This document shows positions 7,520 to 15,311 of a stretch of DNA of 64,000 nucleotides, in pieces. The translations under genes were made by a program, and so were the position numbers. Origin of the DNA: an uncultured Lachnospiraceae bacterium (GTDB taxonomy: Bacteria > Bacillota > Clostridia > Lachnospirales > Lachnospiraceae); assembly GCA_946554445.1 (NCBI GenBank), contig CAMNSD010000012.1:38700-102699 (forward strand), given 5' to 3'. A model generated the notes under the pieces. It worked only from the letters and a program-made list of their open reading frames with translations. It was not told the origin of the DNA and did no database searches. Every line of letters begins with the position of its first letter. Positions within the stretch are counted from its first letter, which is position 1.

Positions 7520-8044
7520 ATGAAGAAGATGGAAGAGTATGTGCGCAGTATTCCTGATTTTCCGGAAAAAGGCATTATATTCCGGGACGTGACCAGTGTG
7601 CTGCAGGACGCGGACGGACTGGCGTTGGCAATTGATTCGATGAAGAAGTTGCTGGAGGGTGTGGATTTCGATGTCGTTGTGGGAACGGAATCCAGGGGAT
7701 TCATTTTCGGAGTGCCCATCGCCTATGCCCTGCATAAATCATTCGTGCCGGTGCGCAAGAAGGGCAAGCTGCCGCTGGATACAATTTCCAAAGAATATGA
7801 TCTGGAATACGGCAGCGCAGTGGTAGAAATGCATCGGGATTCCATCAAACCGGGGCAGAAGGTGGTGGTGGTAGACGACCTGATTGCCACGGGAGGTACG
7901 ATTGAAGCGAGCATTCAGATGATTGAAGAACTGGGCGGAGAAGTGGTCAAGGTAATCTTCCTTATGGAACTGGCCGGTTTAAAAGGACGGGAACGCCTGA
8001 AGGACTACGACGTTGACAGTGTCATCATCTATGAAGGCAAATAA
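7520..8044 (+). CDS. apt: Adenine phosphoribosyltransferase
   Basis: A 174-residue type I phosphoribosyltransferase that converts adenine and PRPP to AMP in the cytoplasm. It shows the Apt N-terminal motif IRSIPDFPEKGIIFRDVTSVL-like sequence (residues 9-28), GTESRGFIFG, the KKGKLP flexible loop, and the PRPP-binding motif VVVVDDLIATGGT. ATG 7520 is chosen because GGAGG at 7507-7511 sits 8 bp upstream; the GTG at 7505 overlaps that site. The next gene, a purine permease, starts 26 bp after the stop, so uptake and salvage of adenine/purines are probably co-transcribed. Confidence 0.96.
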   Translation: MKKMEEYVRSIPDFPEKGIIFRDVTSVLQDADGLALAIDSMKKLLEGVDFDVVVGTESRGFIFGVPIAYALHKSFVPVRKKGKLPLDTISKEYDLEYGSAVVEMHRDSIKPGQKVVVVDDLIATGGTIEASIQMIEELGGEVVKVIFLMELAGLKGRERLKDYDVDSVIIYEGK

Positions 8045-8070
8045 AACCTTATGAGAAAAGGAGAAATGTG

Positions 8071-9429
8071 ATGTTAGAAAAATGGTTTAAACTCAAGGAG
8101 AACAACACCAACATCAAGACCGAAGTGGTTGCCGGCGTAACGACATTTATGACCATGGCGTATATCTTGGCAGTCAATCCGTCTATTCTGTCCGCATCGG
8201 GCATGGACAGCCAGGCGATTTTGATGGCAACAGCGCTTGCATCGTTCATTGGCACTATCGCGATGGCATTGTTGGCAAATTACCCCTTCGCATTGGCACC
8301 AGGGCTTGGACTGAATGCTTACTTCGCTTATACGGTCTGCGGCGCAATGGGATATTCCTGGCAGATTGCACTGCTTGCAGTTTTTGTGGAAGGTCTGATC
8401 TTCATTGTGCTTTCCGTAACGAATGTGAGAGAGGCAATCTTTAACGCAATCCCGATACAGCTGAAAAAGGGCGTGTCCGTAGGTATCGGCTTGTTTGTGG
8501 CATTTATCGGTTTCCAGAACGCAGGACTTGTTGTCAATTCCGATTCCACATTGGTGACGGTGGTTGATTTTACCAATAACTTTAATACAGCAGGTATCTG
8601 TGCGATTCTTGCGGTGATTGGAACTTTTATCATTGCCATCTTACATATCAAAGGCATAAAGGGCTCTATCCTGATTGGTATTTTTGCTACCTGGATTCTG
8701 GGAATCCTTTGCCAACTGACAGGGCTTTATACTGTGTCACCTGAGGCAGGTTTCTATTCCCTGATTCCCTCCTGGAGCAGTTTCAGTCTGGGGGCGATTG
8801 GGCTCACATTTGGTAAGTGCTTTACGGCTGACTTCTCCTCTGTGAGAATCATCGACTTTGTAGTGATCGTATTTGCTTTCTTGTTTGTTGATATTTTTGA
8901 TACCTTAGGAACTCTGATCGGCTGTGCCAACAAGGCCAATATGCTGGACAGAGAAGGGAAACTTCCCCGGATCAAGCAGGCCCTTTTGGCAGATGCGGTA
9001 GCGACCAGTGCCGGTGCCGTGCTTGGTACTTCTACCACGACCACATTTGTGGAGAGTTCTGCCGGTGTGGCTGAGGGCGGCCGGACAGGCCTCGCTTCTG
9101 TGGTAACGGGTTTGTTATTCTTGGTATCCGTATTCCTGGCTCCAATCTTTACAACAATTCCGGGCTTTGCTACGGCGCCTGCACTGTTGTTTGTCGGATT
9201 CCTGATGATCACGGCAGTGACACAGATTGATTTCGATGATATGACAGAGGCAATTCCTGCTTACCTGTGCCTGATGGCTATGCCTTTGATGTACAGCATT
9301 TCTGAAGGTATCGCTGTGGGCGTTATCTCTTATGTGGTGATTAACATGGTATGCGGTAAGGCGAAGAAGATTACACCGCTCATGTATGTGCTGGCAGTGC
9401 TGTTTGTCTGCAAGTATATTTTCCTATAA
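8071..9429 (+). CDS. NCS2-family purine (adenine/guanine/hypoxanthine) permease
   Basis: A 452-residue membrane protein of the AzgA/PbuG branch of nucleobase transporters. Recognisable segments are TEVVAGVTTFMTMAYILAVNP at the N-terminus, LAPGLGLNAYFAYTV, FVDIFDTLGTLIGCANKANMLD and the GTSTTTTFVESSAGVAEGGRTGLASV motif, which forms part of the substrate site in the family. ATG 8071 has AAAGGAG 7 bp upstream; a GTG lies one codon earlier. It follows apt directly, fitting proton-coupled purine uptake for salvage. Three tandem hairpin repeats follow its stop and then a terminator. Confidence 0.94.
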   Translation: MLEKWFKLKENNTNIKTEVVAGVTTFMTMAYILAVNPSILSASGMDSQAILMATALASFIGTIAMALLANYPFALAPGLGLNAYFAYTVCGAMGYSWQIALLAVFVEGLIFIVLSVTNVREAIFNAIPIQLKKGVSVGIGLFVAFIGFQNAGLVVNSDSTLVTVVDFTNNFNTAGICAILAVIGTFIIAILHIKGIKGSILIGIFATWILGILCQLTGLYTVSPEAGFYSLIPSWSSFSLGAIGLTFGKCFTADFSSVRIIDFVVIVFAFLFVDIFDTLGTLIGCANKANMLDREGKLPRIKQALLADAVATSAGAVLGTSTTTTFVESSAGVAEGGRTGLASVVTGLLFLVSVFLAPIFTTIPGFATAPALLFVGFLMITAVTQIDFDDMTEAIPAYLCLMAMPLMYSISEGIAVGVISYVVINMVCGKAKKITPLMYVLAVLFVCKYIFL

Positions 9430-9612
9430 GAAAAGTAAATTTGCTTCGCAAATTAACTTTGCGAGATTCGCTTCGCGAACTCGGATAAGCGGAAAGGTGG
9501 AATTGCTTCGCAAATTAACTTTGCAAGATTCGCTTCGCGAACTCGGATAAGCGGAAAGGTGGAATTGCTTCGCAAATTAACTTTGCGAGATTCGCTTCGC
9601 GAACTCGGATAA
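9430..9612 (+). repeat. Three tandem copies of the GCGAAGC hairpin repeat, 62-bp period
   Basis: The unit TTGCTTCGCAAATTAACTTT...GATTCGCTTCGCGAACTCGGATAAGCGGAAA starts at 9441, 9503 and 9565, exactly 62 bp apart; the third copy is cut short. Copies differ by one or two bases (GCGAG versus GCAAG), so the expansion is recent. It is the reverse orientation of copies B and D. It sits directly after the purine permease stop. Confidence 0.9.
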
Positions 9613-9650
9613 AACCCATGCGGTTGATATTTGTGCTGCATGGGTTTTAT
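9611..9650 (+). terminator. Rho-independent terminator after apt/permease operon
   Basis: AAAACCCATGC (9611-9621) pairs perfectly with GCATGGGTTTT (9638-9648). The symmetric A/T ends would allow action in either direction. Confidence 0.85.
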
Positions 9651-9739
9651 AGCGGGATTTGTGTCAATGCATAAGAGGCATAAACCTGTATAGTTATTGA
9701 TATTTGCATGAAATAAGTAGAGAGAAAAGGAGGAGAATC

Positions 9740-10903
9740 ATGGAAAAAGTTACAGTTACAGATACAATCAAATACATCGGTGTGGATGATAAGACCATCG
9801 ATCTGTTTGAGAGTCAGTATGTTGTACCCAATGGGGTATCCTACAATTCTTACATTATATTGGATGATAAGATCGCAGTCATGGACAGCGTGGATGAACG
9901 GGGAACCGATGGGTGGCTGGCAAATCTCACGGAGGCGTTAGCGGGCCGGACGCCGGATTATCTGGTGGTGAGTCACTTAGAGCCGGATCATGCCGGCAAT
10001 ATTGCAGTTTTTGTACAGAAATATCCGCAGGCGCAGCTGGTGTTGTCCGCAAAGGCACAGAGTATGCTGCCGCAGTTCTTTACACAGGATATGTCTGAGA
10101 AATGTGTTGTGGTTAAGGAGGGAGACGAACTCAGTCTGGGAAGTCATACGCTCACTTTCATTATGGCGCCGATGGTACATTGGCCGGAAGTTATGGTGAC
10201 CTATGAAAAGAGTGAAAAAGTACTCTTCTCCGCTGACGGATTCGGTAAATTCGGTGCGCTGGATACGGAAGAGGACTGGGCCTGTGAGGCGAGAAGATAT
10301 TATTTTAATATTGTGGGCAAGTATGGCATGCAGGTTCAGGGATTGTTAAAGAAGGCGGCAGCGCTGGACATTCAGGTAATCTGTCCCCTGCATGGACCGG
10401 TTCTCAAGGATAATCTTGGCTATTATATTGATAAATACAATACTTGGAGCAGCTATGCGCCGGAAGACCAGGGCATCTTGATAGCCTATGCTTCCGTCCA
10501 CGGCAATACGGGGACAGTGGCGAAGAAGCTTGCAGACATGCTGCGCGAAATGGGCGCGCCCAAAGTGGTGGTGTCTGATCTGGCCAGGGAAGATATGGCA
10601 GAAGTGATCGAGGATGCATTCCGTTATGACAGGATTGTGCTTGCTTCCGTGACCTATGATGCCGGATTGTTCCCGGCTATGGAGAGTTTGTTAGCCCGTT
10701 TGAAATCCAAGAATTATCAGAAGCGTACAGCAGGGCTGATTGAAAATGGCAGCTGGGCGCCGATGGCCGGTAAGCTGATGAGAGAAGCGCTTGCAGGCAT
10801 GAAGGAGATTACGGTTGTAGAACCGCTGGTGACAGTGAAATCTACATTAAATACAGAATCCGAGGCGCAGCTTCGGGCGCTGGCGGAGGCTTTGCTGGCG
10901 TAA
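9740..10903 (+). CDS. Flavodiiron protein (FprA-type oxygen/NO reductase)
   Basis: A 387-residue class A flavodiiron protein that reduces O2 to water (or NO to N2O) in anaerobes. The metallo-beta-lactamase-like domain carries the whole diiron ligand set: H79, E81, D83 and H84 in SHLEPDHAG, H147 in PMVHWPE, D166 in FSADGFG and H218 in CPLHGPV. The C-terminal flavodoxin domain begins near residue 245 with the FMN-binding loop YASVHGNTGT. There is no fused rubredoxin, so a separate electron donor is needed. ATG 9740 has AGGAGG just upstream. It stands alone between two terminators, as oxygen-detoxifying genes often do. All key residues are intact, so activity is likely. Confidence 0.95.
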   Translation: MEKVTVTDTIKYIGVDDKTIDLFESQYVVPNGVSYNSYIILDDKIAVMDSVDERGTDGWLANLTEALAGRTPDYLVVSHLEPDHAGNIAVFVQKYPQAQLVLSAKAQSMLPQFFTQDMSEKCVVVKEGDELSLGSHTLTFIMAPMVHWPEVMVTYEKSEKVLFSADGFGKFGALDTEEDWACEARRYYFNIVGKYGMQVQGLLKKAAALDIQVICPLHGPVLKDNLGYYIDKYNTWSSYAPEDQGILIAYASVHGNTGTVAKKLADMLREMGAPKVVVSDLAREDMAEVIEDAFRYDRIVLASVTYDAGLFPAMESLLARLKSKNYQKRTAGLIENGSWAPMAGKLMREALAGMKEITVVEPLVTVKSTLNTESEAQLRALAEALLA

Positions 10904-10919
10904 TCAACATAATCATTAT

Positions 10920-10970
10920 AGGCGCGGGTATGGCGACAGAAATCTATGCTCGCGCCTCTACTATTTCTAA
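10920..10970 (+). terminator. Probable terminator after the flavodiiron gene
   Basis: AGGCGCG (10920-10926) can pair with CGCGCCT (10951-10957), followed by a pyrimidine-rich but interrupted tail (CTACTATTTC). Confidence 0.5.
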
Positions 10971-11124
10971 ACATTCTACTTCGTTTTTCATCCCATTTAT
11001 CGGGAATATTACCCAAGGCAAAATACTTTTAAAAAAGCGCAAAATAATGATTGCACTCTGAAAATGGATGTGCTATGTTGGGAAGTACGAGAATTTAGAA
11101 CAATATTCTCTGGGGAGGAAAATT

Positions 11125-12483
11125 ATGGAAAAGGATATGACCAAAGGGAGCCCTATGAAGCTGATCTTAGGGTTTGTTGTGCCGCTTTTGTTCGGCTTAT
11201 TGTTTCAGCAGTTCTACAGCATGGTGGATGCGATTATTGTCGGTCATTACCTGGGGGTAGATGCGTTGGCGGCTGTGGGCGCCACAGGATCCGTGAACTT
11301 TCTGATCATTGGATTCTGTATGGGTGTGTGTAATGGTTTTGCGATTCCCATTGCGCAGGAGTTCGGCGCTGCGCATGAGGTAACTCTGCGCAAATATGTG
11401 GCTAACAGTGTGAGGCTGTCTGTGATCTTTGCGGTGGTGATAACGATAGTGGTGTCCATTCTTTGCCGTTCGATCCTGCAGGTTATGCGGACACCGGCTA
11501 ATATCATCGATGGTTCCTACGATTACATCATCATCATCTTTCTGGGGATTCCGGTGGTGTTTCTCTACAATATGACAGCCGCGATTCTCCGTTCGCTGGG
11601 AGACAGCAGGACACCGGTCATCTTTTTGGTAATGGCGGCGCTCCTGAACATCTTTTTGGACTTATTATGTATTATTGTTTTTGGGATGGGGGTGGCTGGT
11701 GCGGCAATTGCCACAGTGGTGTCCCAGGCGATCGCAGGAGTTTGCTGTCTGATATTTATGTGGAAAAAGTTTCCGATTCTGAAATTGTCTGAGGAAGAGC
11801 GCAGATGGGACAGGGATTGTGCTGCGAAACTTTGTAATATGGGGATTCCTATGGGATTGCAGTATTCTATCACTGCAATTGGCAGTGTGGTGCTGCAGAG
11901 CGCTGTGAATGGAATCGGATCGGATGCGGTGGCCGCAGTGACAGCGGGCGGTAAGCTGGGAATGCTTCTCATGTGTCCTTTTGACGCTATGGGTTCCACA
12001 ATGGCTACTTACGGTGGGCAGAACGTGGGCGCAGGCAATCTGAAGCGTGTGGATCAGGGCTTGAAATCATGCTGTCTGTTGGGGCTTATCTATTCCATAG
12101 CAGCCCTGTTTATCGTACATGTGGTGGGAAGGCAGATGCTGCTGTTGTTTCTGGATGCCGGAGAGAGTGGTATTTTAGAGAACGCCTATACGTTTATCTG
12201 CACGAATGTATTGTTCTATTTTTGGCTGGCGCTGGTGAATATTGTTCGTTTCCTTATACAGGGTATGGGATTTAGTAAACTGGCCGTCTTTGCCGGTGCT
12301 TTTGAAATGCTGGCCAGGGGGCTGGCAGGATTTTTGCTGGTGCCGCATTTCGGATTCCAGGCGGTATTGTATGCGAACCCGTTAGCGTGGATTTTTGCAG
12401 ATATTTTCCTGATTCCGGCCTTTTTCTATGTGCGTAAGATTATGGCGGGTATTCTGGACAGACAGAAAGGGCAGCAGGCATGA
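11125..12483 (+). CDS. MATE-family exporter
   Basis: A 452-residue MATE protein with about twelve hydrophobic segments, distinct from the one at 5878-7254. It starts MEKDMTKGSPMKLILGFVVPLLFGLLFQQFYSMVDAIIVGHYLGVDALAAVGATGS-like sequence, typical of the DinF/NorM-related clostridial branch, and repeats the pattern in the second half (CNMGIPMGLQYSITAIGSVVLQSAVNGIGSDAVAA). ATG 11125 is chosen because GGGGAGG is 9 bp upstream; the longer frame has no ribosome site. Its stop overlaps the DUF4422 gene start (ATGA), so the two are translationally coupled. MATE proteins belong to the same superfamily as lipid-linked glycan flippases, so an export role linked to a glycan is possible but unproven. Confidence 0.92.
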   Translation: MEKDMTKGSPMKLILGFVVPLLFGLLFQQFYSMVDAIIVGHYLGVDALAAVGATGSVNFLIIGFCMGVCNGFAIPIAQEFGAAHEVTLRKYVANSVRLSVIFAVVITIVVSILCRSILQVMRTPANIIDGSYDYIIIIFLGIPVVFLYNMTAAILRSLGDSRTPVIFLVMAALLNIFLDLLCIIVFGMGVAGAAIATVVSQAIAGVCCLIFMWKKFPILKLSEEERRWDRDCAAKLCNMGIPMGLQYSITAIGSVVLQSAVNGIGSDAVAAVTAGGKLGMLLMCPFDAMGSTMATYGGQNVGAGNLKRVDQGLKSCCLLGLIYSIAALFIVHVVGRQMLLLFLDAGESGILENAYTFICTNVLFYFWLALVNIVRFLIQGMGFSKLAVFAGAFEMLARGLAGFLLVPHFGFQAVLYANPLAWIFADIFLIPAFFYVRKIMAGILDRQKGQQA

Positions 12484-13595
12484 GCGTGACCATTTTTACC
12501 ATGACACATAAGAAATTTCCAACGCCGGGGGGTTCTGTTTATGTGCCCCTGCAGGTAGGGCGTGTCGGATCGAAGGATCTTGGTTACATAGGAGATGACA
12601 CAGGTGTCAGTATTTCTGAAAAGAACTGCTATTACGGAGAATTGACAGGTGTATATTGGATATGGAAAAATATCCGTACTTCTGATTATGTGGGAATCTG
12701 TCATTACCGGAGGTATTTCTGTACAGAGGAAGGACGAATCTTGACAGGGACAGAGTATGAAAAAATACTGTCGGAGTATGATATCATCACTTCCAAAAAG
12801 CTGAAACTTAACTATTCCTATTACGAGGGATATGCCGGCAACCATAATATCGGGGATTTGGATGTTATAGGCGAAATTTTGCAAAAAATGTACCCTGATT
12901 ATTATGATGCATTCGTGCGTCTGGTACATGACAAAGGGACTTATTTTGGTAATATGATGGTCTGTACGAAGGCGCTCTATGATGAGTACTGCCAGTGGCT
13001 CTTTTCTATTTTTGAAAAGGCGGAGGAGAGGATTGATGCCTCTGGTTATGATGACTACCATAAACGCGTATATGGTTTTATTTCAGAATTCTTACTCTAT
13101 GTGTGGGTGCAGGTCAAGGGTTTGAAAGTCTATGAATGCAAGGTGGGCATGACGGATGAGAAGCGGGAGACCGCGGAGATGAAAGAATGCCTGGCGGCAT
13201 TTTTTGCAAAGAAGGATATTGTCGGGGCAAAAGACTATATTTTATCGTGCCTTAAAAAGCGTCCGGATGTGCTGATGGAAGCCTCTGACATTACGGGAGA
13301 GTTGAAGCTGTCCATGCAGGTAATTGCAGTGTGCGAATTGGAGCAAGAGACTTATGGAAGCAGTACCATTGATTGGATACAGACGTTTGAGGCGTTGATG
13401 GAACACTTCCGGAAACTGAACGATCTGGTCATTGCTTTCCAAAATGGGGAATCTTCTACATTCTCTCCCTCTGAAGTAGAGTTTTATCTTCAAAATGCCC
13501 AGATTACGGATATTGCGCTGGAAGCATCGGCAAGATTATTCTGTACGCCCGAGGAGGCGCATAAAGTGGTGCAGACAATCAGAGCTTTTCAATGA
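12480..13595 (+). CDS. DUF4422 glycosyltransferase-like protein
   Basis: A 371-residue cytoplasmic protein. Residues 1-225 fit the DUF4422 family found in capsule and exopolysaccharide loci: VTIFTMTHKKFPTP at the start, YIGDDTGVSISEKNCYYGELTGVYWIWKN, the HYRRYF motif after VGICHYRRY, and FGNMMVCTKALYDEYCQWLF. The family is considered a GT-A-like glycosyltransferase; the acceptor is unknown. The C-terminal 140 residues (about 230-371) are helical and do not match anything I recognise. The start codon overlaps the MATE stop by ATGA. The usual neighbours of DUF4422 genes (other capsule genes) are missing here, which makes the pairing with a MATE exporter unusual. Confidence 0.85.
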   Translation: MSVTIFTMTHKKFPTPGGSVYVPLQVGRVGSKDLGYIGDDTGVSISEKNCYYGELTGVYWIWKNIRTSDYVGICHYRRYFCTEEGRILTGTEYEKILSEYDIITSKKLKLNYSYYEGYAGNHNIGDLDVIGEILQKMYPDYYDAFVRLVHDKGTYFGNMMVCTKALYDEYCQWLFSIFEKAEERIDASGYDDYHKRVYGFISEFLLYVWVQVKGLKVYECKVGMTDEKRETAEMKECLAAFFAKKDIVGAKDYILSCLKKRPDVLMEASDITGELKLSMQVIAVCELEQETYGSSTIDWIQTFEALMEHFRKLNDLVIAFQNGESSTFSPSEVEFYLQNAQITDIALEASARLFCTPEEAHKVVQTIRAFQ

Positions 13596-13612
13596 TCTTT
13601 ATAAGACAGGAA

Positions 13613-13695
13613 AGTTTTCCGCTTATCCAAGTTCCGCTTAGATTATCCGAGGCTGCGAAGCAGTCCTCGTAAAGTTATTTGCGTAGCAAATTACT
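13613..13695 (+). repeat. GCGAAGC intergenic hairpin repeat, copy D
   Basis: Contains CCGCTTATCC twice (the first partly degenerate), GAGGCTGCGAAGCAGTCCTC, then AAAGTTATTTGCgtaGCAAATTACTTT followed by ATTAC. Same layout as copy B, with one loop change (GAA to GTA). It could terminate the MATE/DUF4422 transcript. Confidence 0.75.
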
Positions 13696-13870
13696 TTATT
13701 ACTTGACAATTGCCAATATACCGTCTATAATACTCTCAAAGCATAACAATTTCTAGATAACAATAATGTGTCAAATCAAACATTCTTACTTTTCAGAAAA
13801 TCTATGCTTTTAAATTCAAATCAATTACATTTAAAAGCAGGAGATTCTGGGATGGGCGGTGCTACTCTGA

Positions 13871-14611
13871 CGGAAATGGTTCCGCAGGCAGAAGCAGGGG
13901 ATCCTGGATGTCCTGCTCATATTAAATGATGATACCCGGATCGGTATTGAGATGCAGGTACACACGCAGAACCACTGGACGAAGCGAAATCTGTATTATC
14001 TGGGACGGATGTATACGGATGAACTGATGGTCGGAGAGAATTACGGGAAACTGCATCGGTGTATCAGTATCAGTCTCCTGGATTTTAAACTGTTGCCGAA
14101 CACGGGAAATTATCACAACATTTACCGTTTACGGAACAGGGACGGAGAAGAACTGACGGATCTGTGGGAAGTGCATATCATCGAACTGGGGAAGGAACTG
14201 ACAGGGAACAGAGTAGATGACTGGATCCGGTTATTCAATGCGACCAGCCAGGAAGAGGTAGACCGGATCGCAGAACAGAATGGGAGGATGAGAGACGTGG
14301 CAGAGGTGGTAAGACAGATGGGGCTGATCAGGACAATAAGATGGTTCTATGATGGATATTGGAGAGCAAAGAGAGACCGTTGGGCCGAGGATGAGTATGT
14401 GAGGGATGAAGGCATTGCCATTGGAAAAGCAGAAGGCAAAGCAGAAGATATCCTGCATCTACTGGAAAATACAGGCGAAGGTCAGGAACTGCCGGAGAGT
14501 CTGATACAGAAAATAAAATCTCAAAGAGATGAGGAAACATTGACAAGATGGCTTTTATCAGCATCCAGGGCGAAGTCCGTGGAGCAGTTTAGGAAGCAGG
14601 AAAATTTGTAG
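13871..14611 (+). pseudogene. Rpn/PD-(D/E)xK family recombination-promoting nuclease, 5'-truncated
   Basis: The frame is open from 13871, directly after a TGA, and reads RKWFRRQKQGILDVLLILND..., then IEMQVHTQNHWTKRNLYYLG, the core of the Rpn (putative transposase, PDDEXK_2) family, whose active site uses the D of GILDV and the E-x-Q of IEMQ. It continues with HRCISISLLDF, NTGNYHNIYRLRNRDGEELTDLWEVHIIEL and a tail IGKAEGKAEDI typical of the family. The expected first 60-70 residues are absent and the only early ATG (13952) lies after the catalytic aspartate, so I call it decayed. These nucleases move DNA and are often present in many decayed copies. A small terminator follows at 14672-14694. 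Confidence 0.8.
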
Positions 14612-14671
14612 GGAACATTGTCAGGTTTGTTCTTGTGCGTCGTTTATATTTTGTCTTTCTTTAAAATTCAT

Positions 14672-14694
14672 GACGGCATTTAGCCGTTTTATTA
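14672..14694 (+). terminator. Small Rho-independent terminator
   Basis: ACGGC-attta-GCCGT followed by TTTATT, just after the Rpn pseudogene. Confidence 0.65.
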
Positions 14695-14775
14695 CATTTC
14701 CCCATTAAGATGAAACTTTTTAGCAATACAACTCGTATTAACGATAGAAGGCTAAAAGTATATGGAGGTGACAAG

Positions 14776-15225
14776 ATGAGTATCAGTGGAATTGGAAATT
14801 ACCACTATCAAAACAATACAGATGCGGACAGGTATCATAAAGATAAAGCAGATTCCTATCCATATCAAAACGATACGCGGGGATGCATGGAACCACAAAA
14901 AAGGGGACAAAATGCCAGCCCACAGGATATCTATGAAGCCTATAAAACCAGGACTTCCTATGCGGAATGTACAATCAACAAAGAAGAGGTCGAGGAAGAA
15001 AAACAGACTGATGAGCAGGAGACTGACACGGAGATTATTGTAAAGCCTGATGGTTCCAAGATTATGATGACAACCGTGCGAGTGGGCGGCATGGAAACAG
15101 TCATGAGTATGGAAATTGCAAAACCGACCGGTATTCTTGAGGGGAATCCCAGCGGAACCATAGATAATCCTAACATGATGATTTCTAACGCCGACGCCGC
15201 AATAGAGACTGTTCCGGAGAAATGA
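14776..15225 (+). CDS. Conserved-type hypothetical protein, M-S-I-S-G-I N-terminus (cluster member 1)
   Basis: A 149-residue hydrophilic protein without signal peptide or membrane helix. It begins MSISGIGNYHYQNN and is rich in Asp, Lys, Tyr and Gln up to residue 70, then has an acidic stretch (NKEEVEEEKQTDEQETDTE, about 80-98), and ends with a compact segment IIVKPDGSKIMMTTVRVGGMETVMSMEI. The start at 14776 is supported by GGAGG 8 bp upstream. The first six residues match the pattern M-(S/G)-(I/V)-(S/N)-G-I shared by two other products in this cluster (internal start at 16281, and 16893). I do not know its function. A terminator lies before it and a TTG-started gene follows 86 bp later. Confidence 0.65.
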   Translation: MSISGIGNYHYQNNTDADRYHKDKADSYPYQNDTRGCMEPQKRGQNASPQDIYEAYKTRTSYAECTINKEEVEEEKQTDEQETDTEIIVKPDGSKIMMTTVRVGGMETVMSMEIAKPTGILEGNPSGTIDNPNMMISNADAAIETVPEK

Positions 15226-15311
15226 GACGGATAGCAGGGCATATTGGAACGGCGGGAAATGTTGACTTGACGTAGAAATTGTAAAAAAAGACAGCGCGGG
15301 CGGGGGATAGT

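Noticed and set aside
9430..9612. CRISPR array
   Set aside because: The three units are direct repeats without unique spacers, and no cas gene is near.
13952..14611. Rpn gene as an intact short protein from ATG 13952
   Set aside because: That start falls after the catalytic Asp and cuts the E-x-Q motif context, and the homologous frame continues upstream to a stop at 13868.
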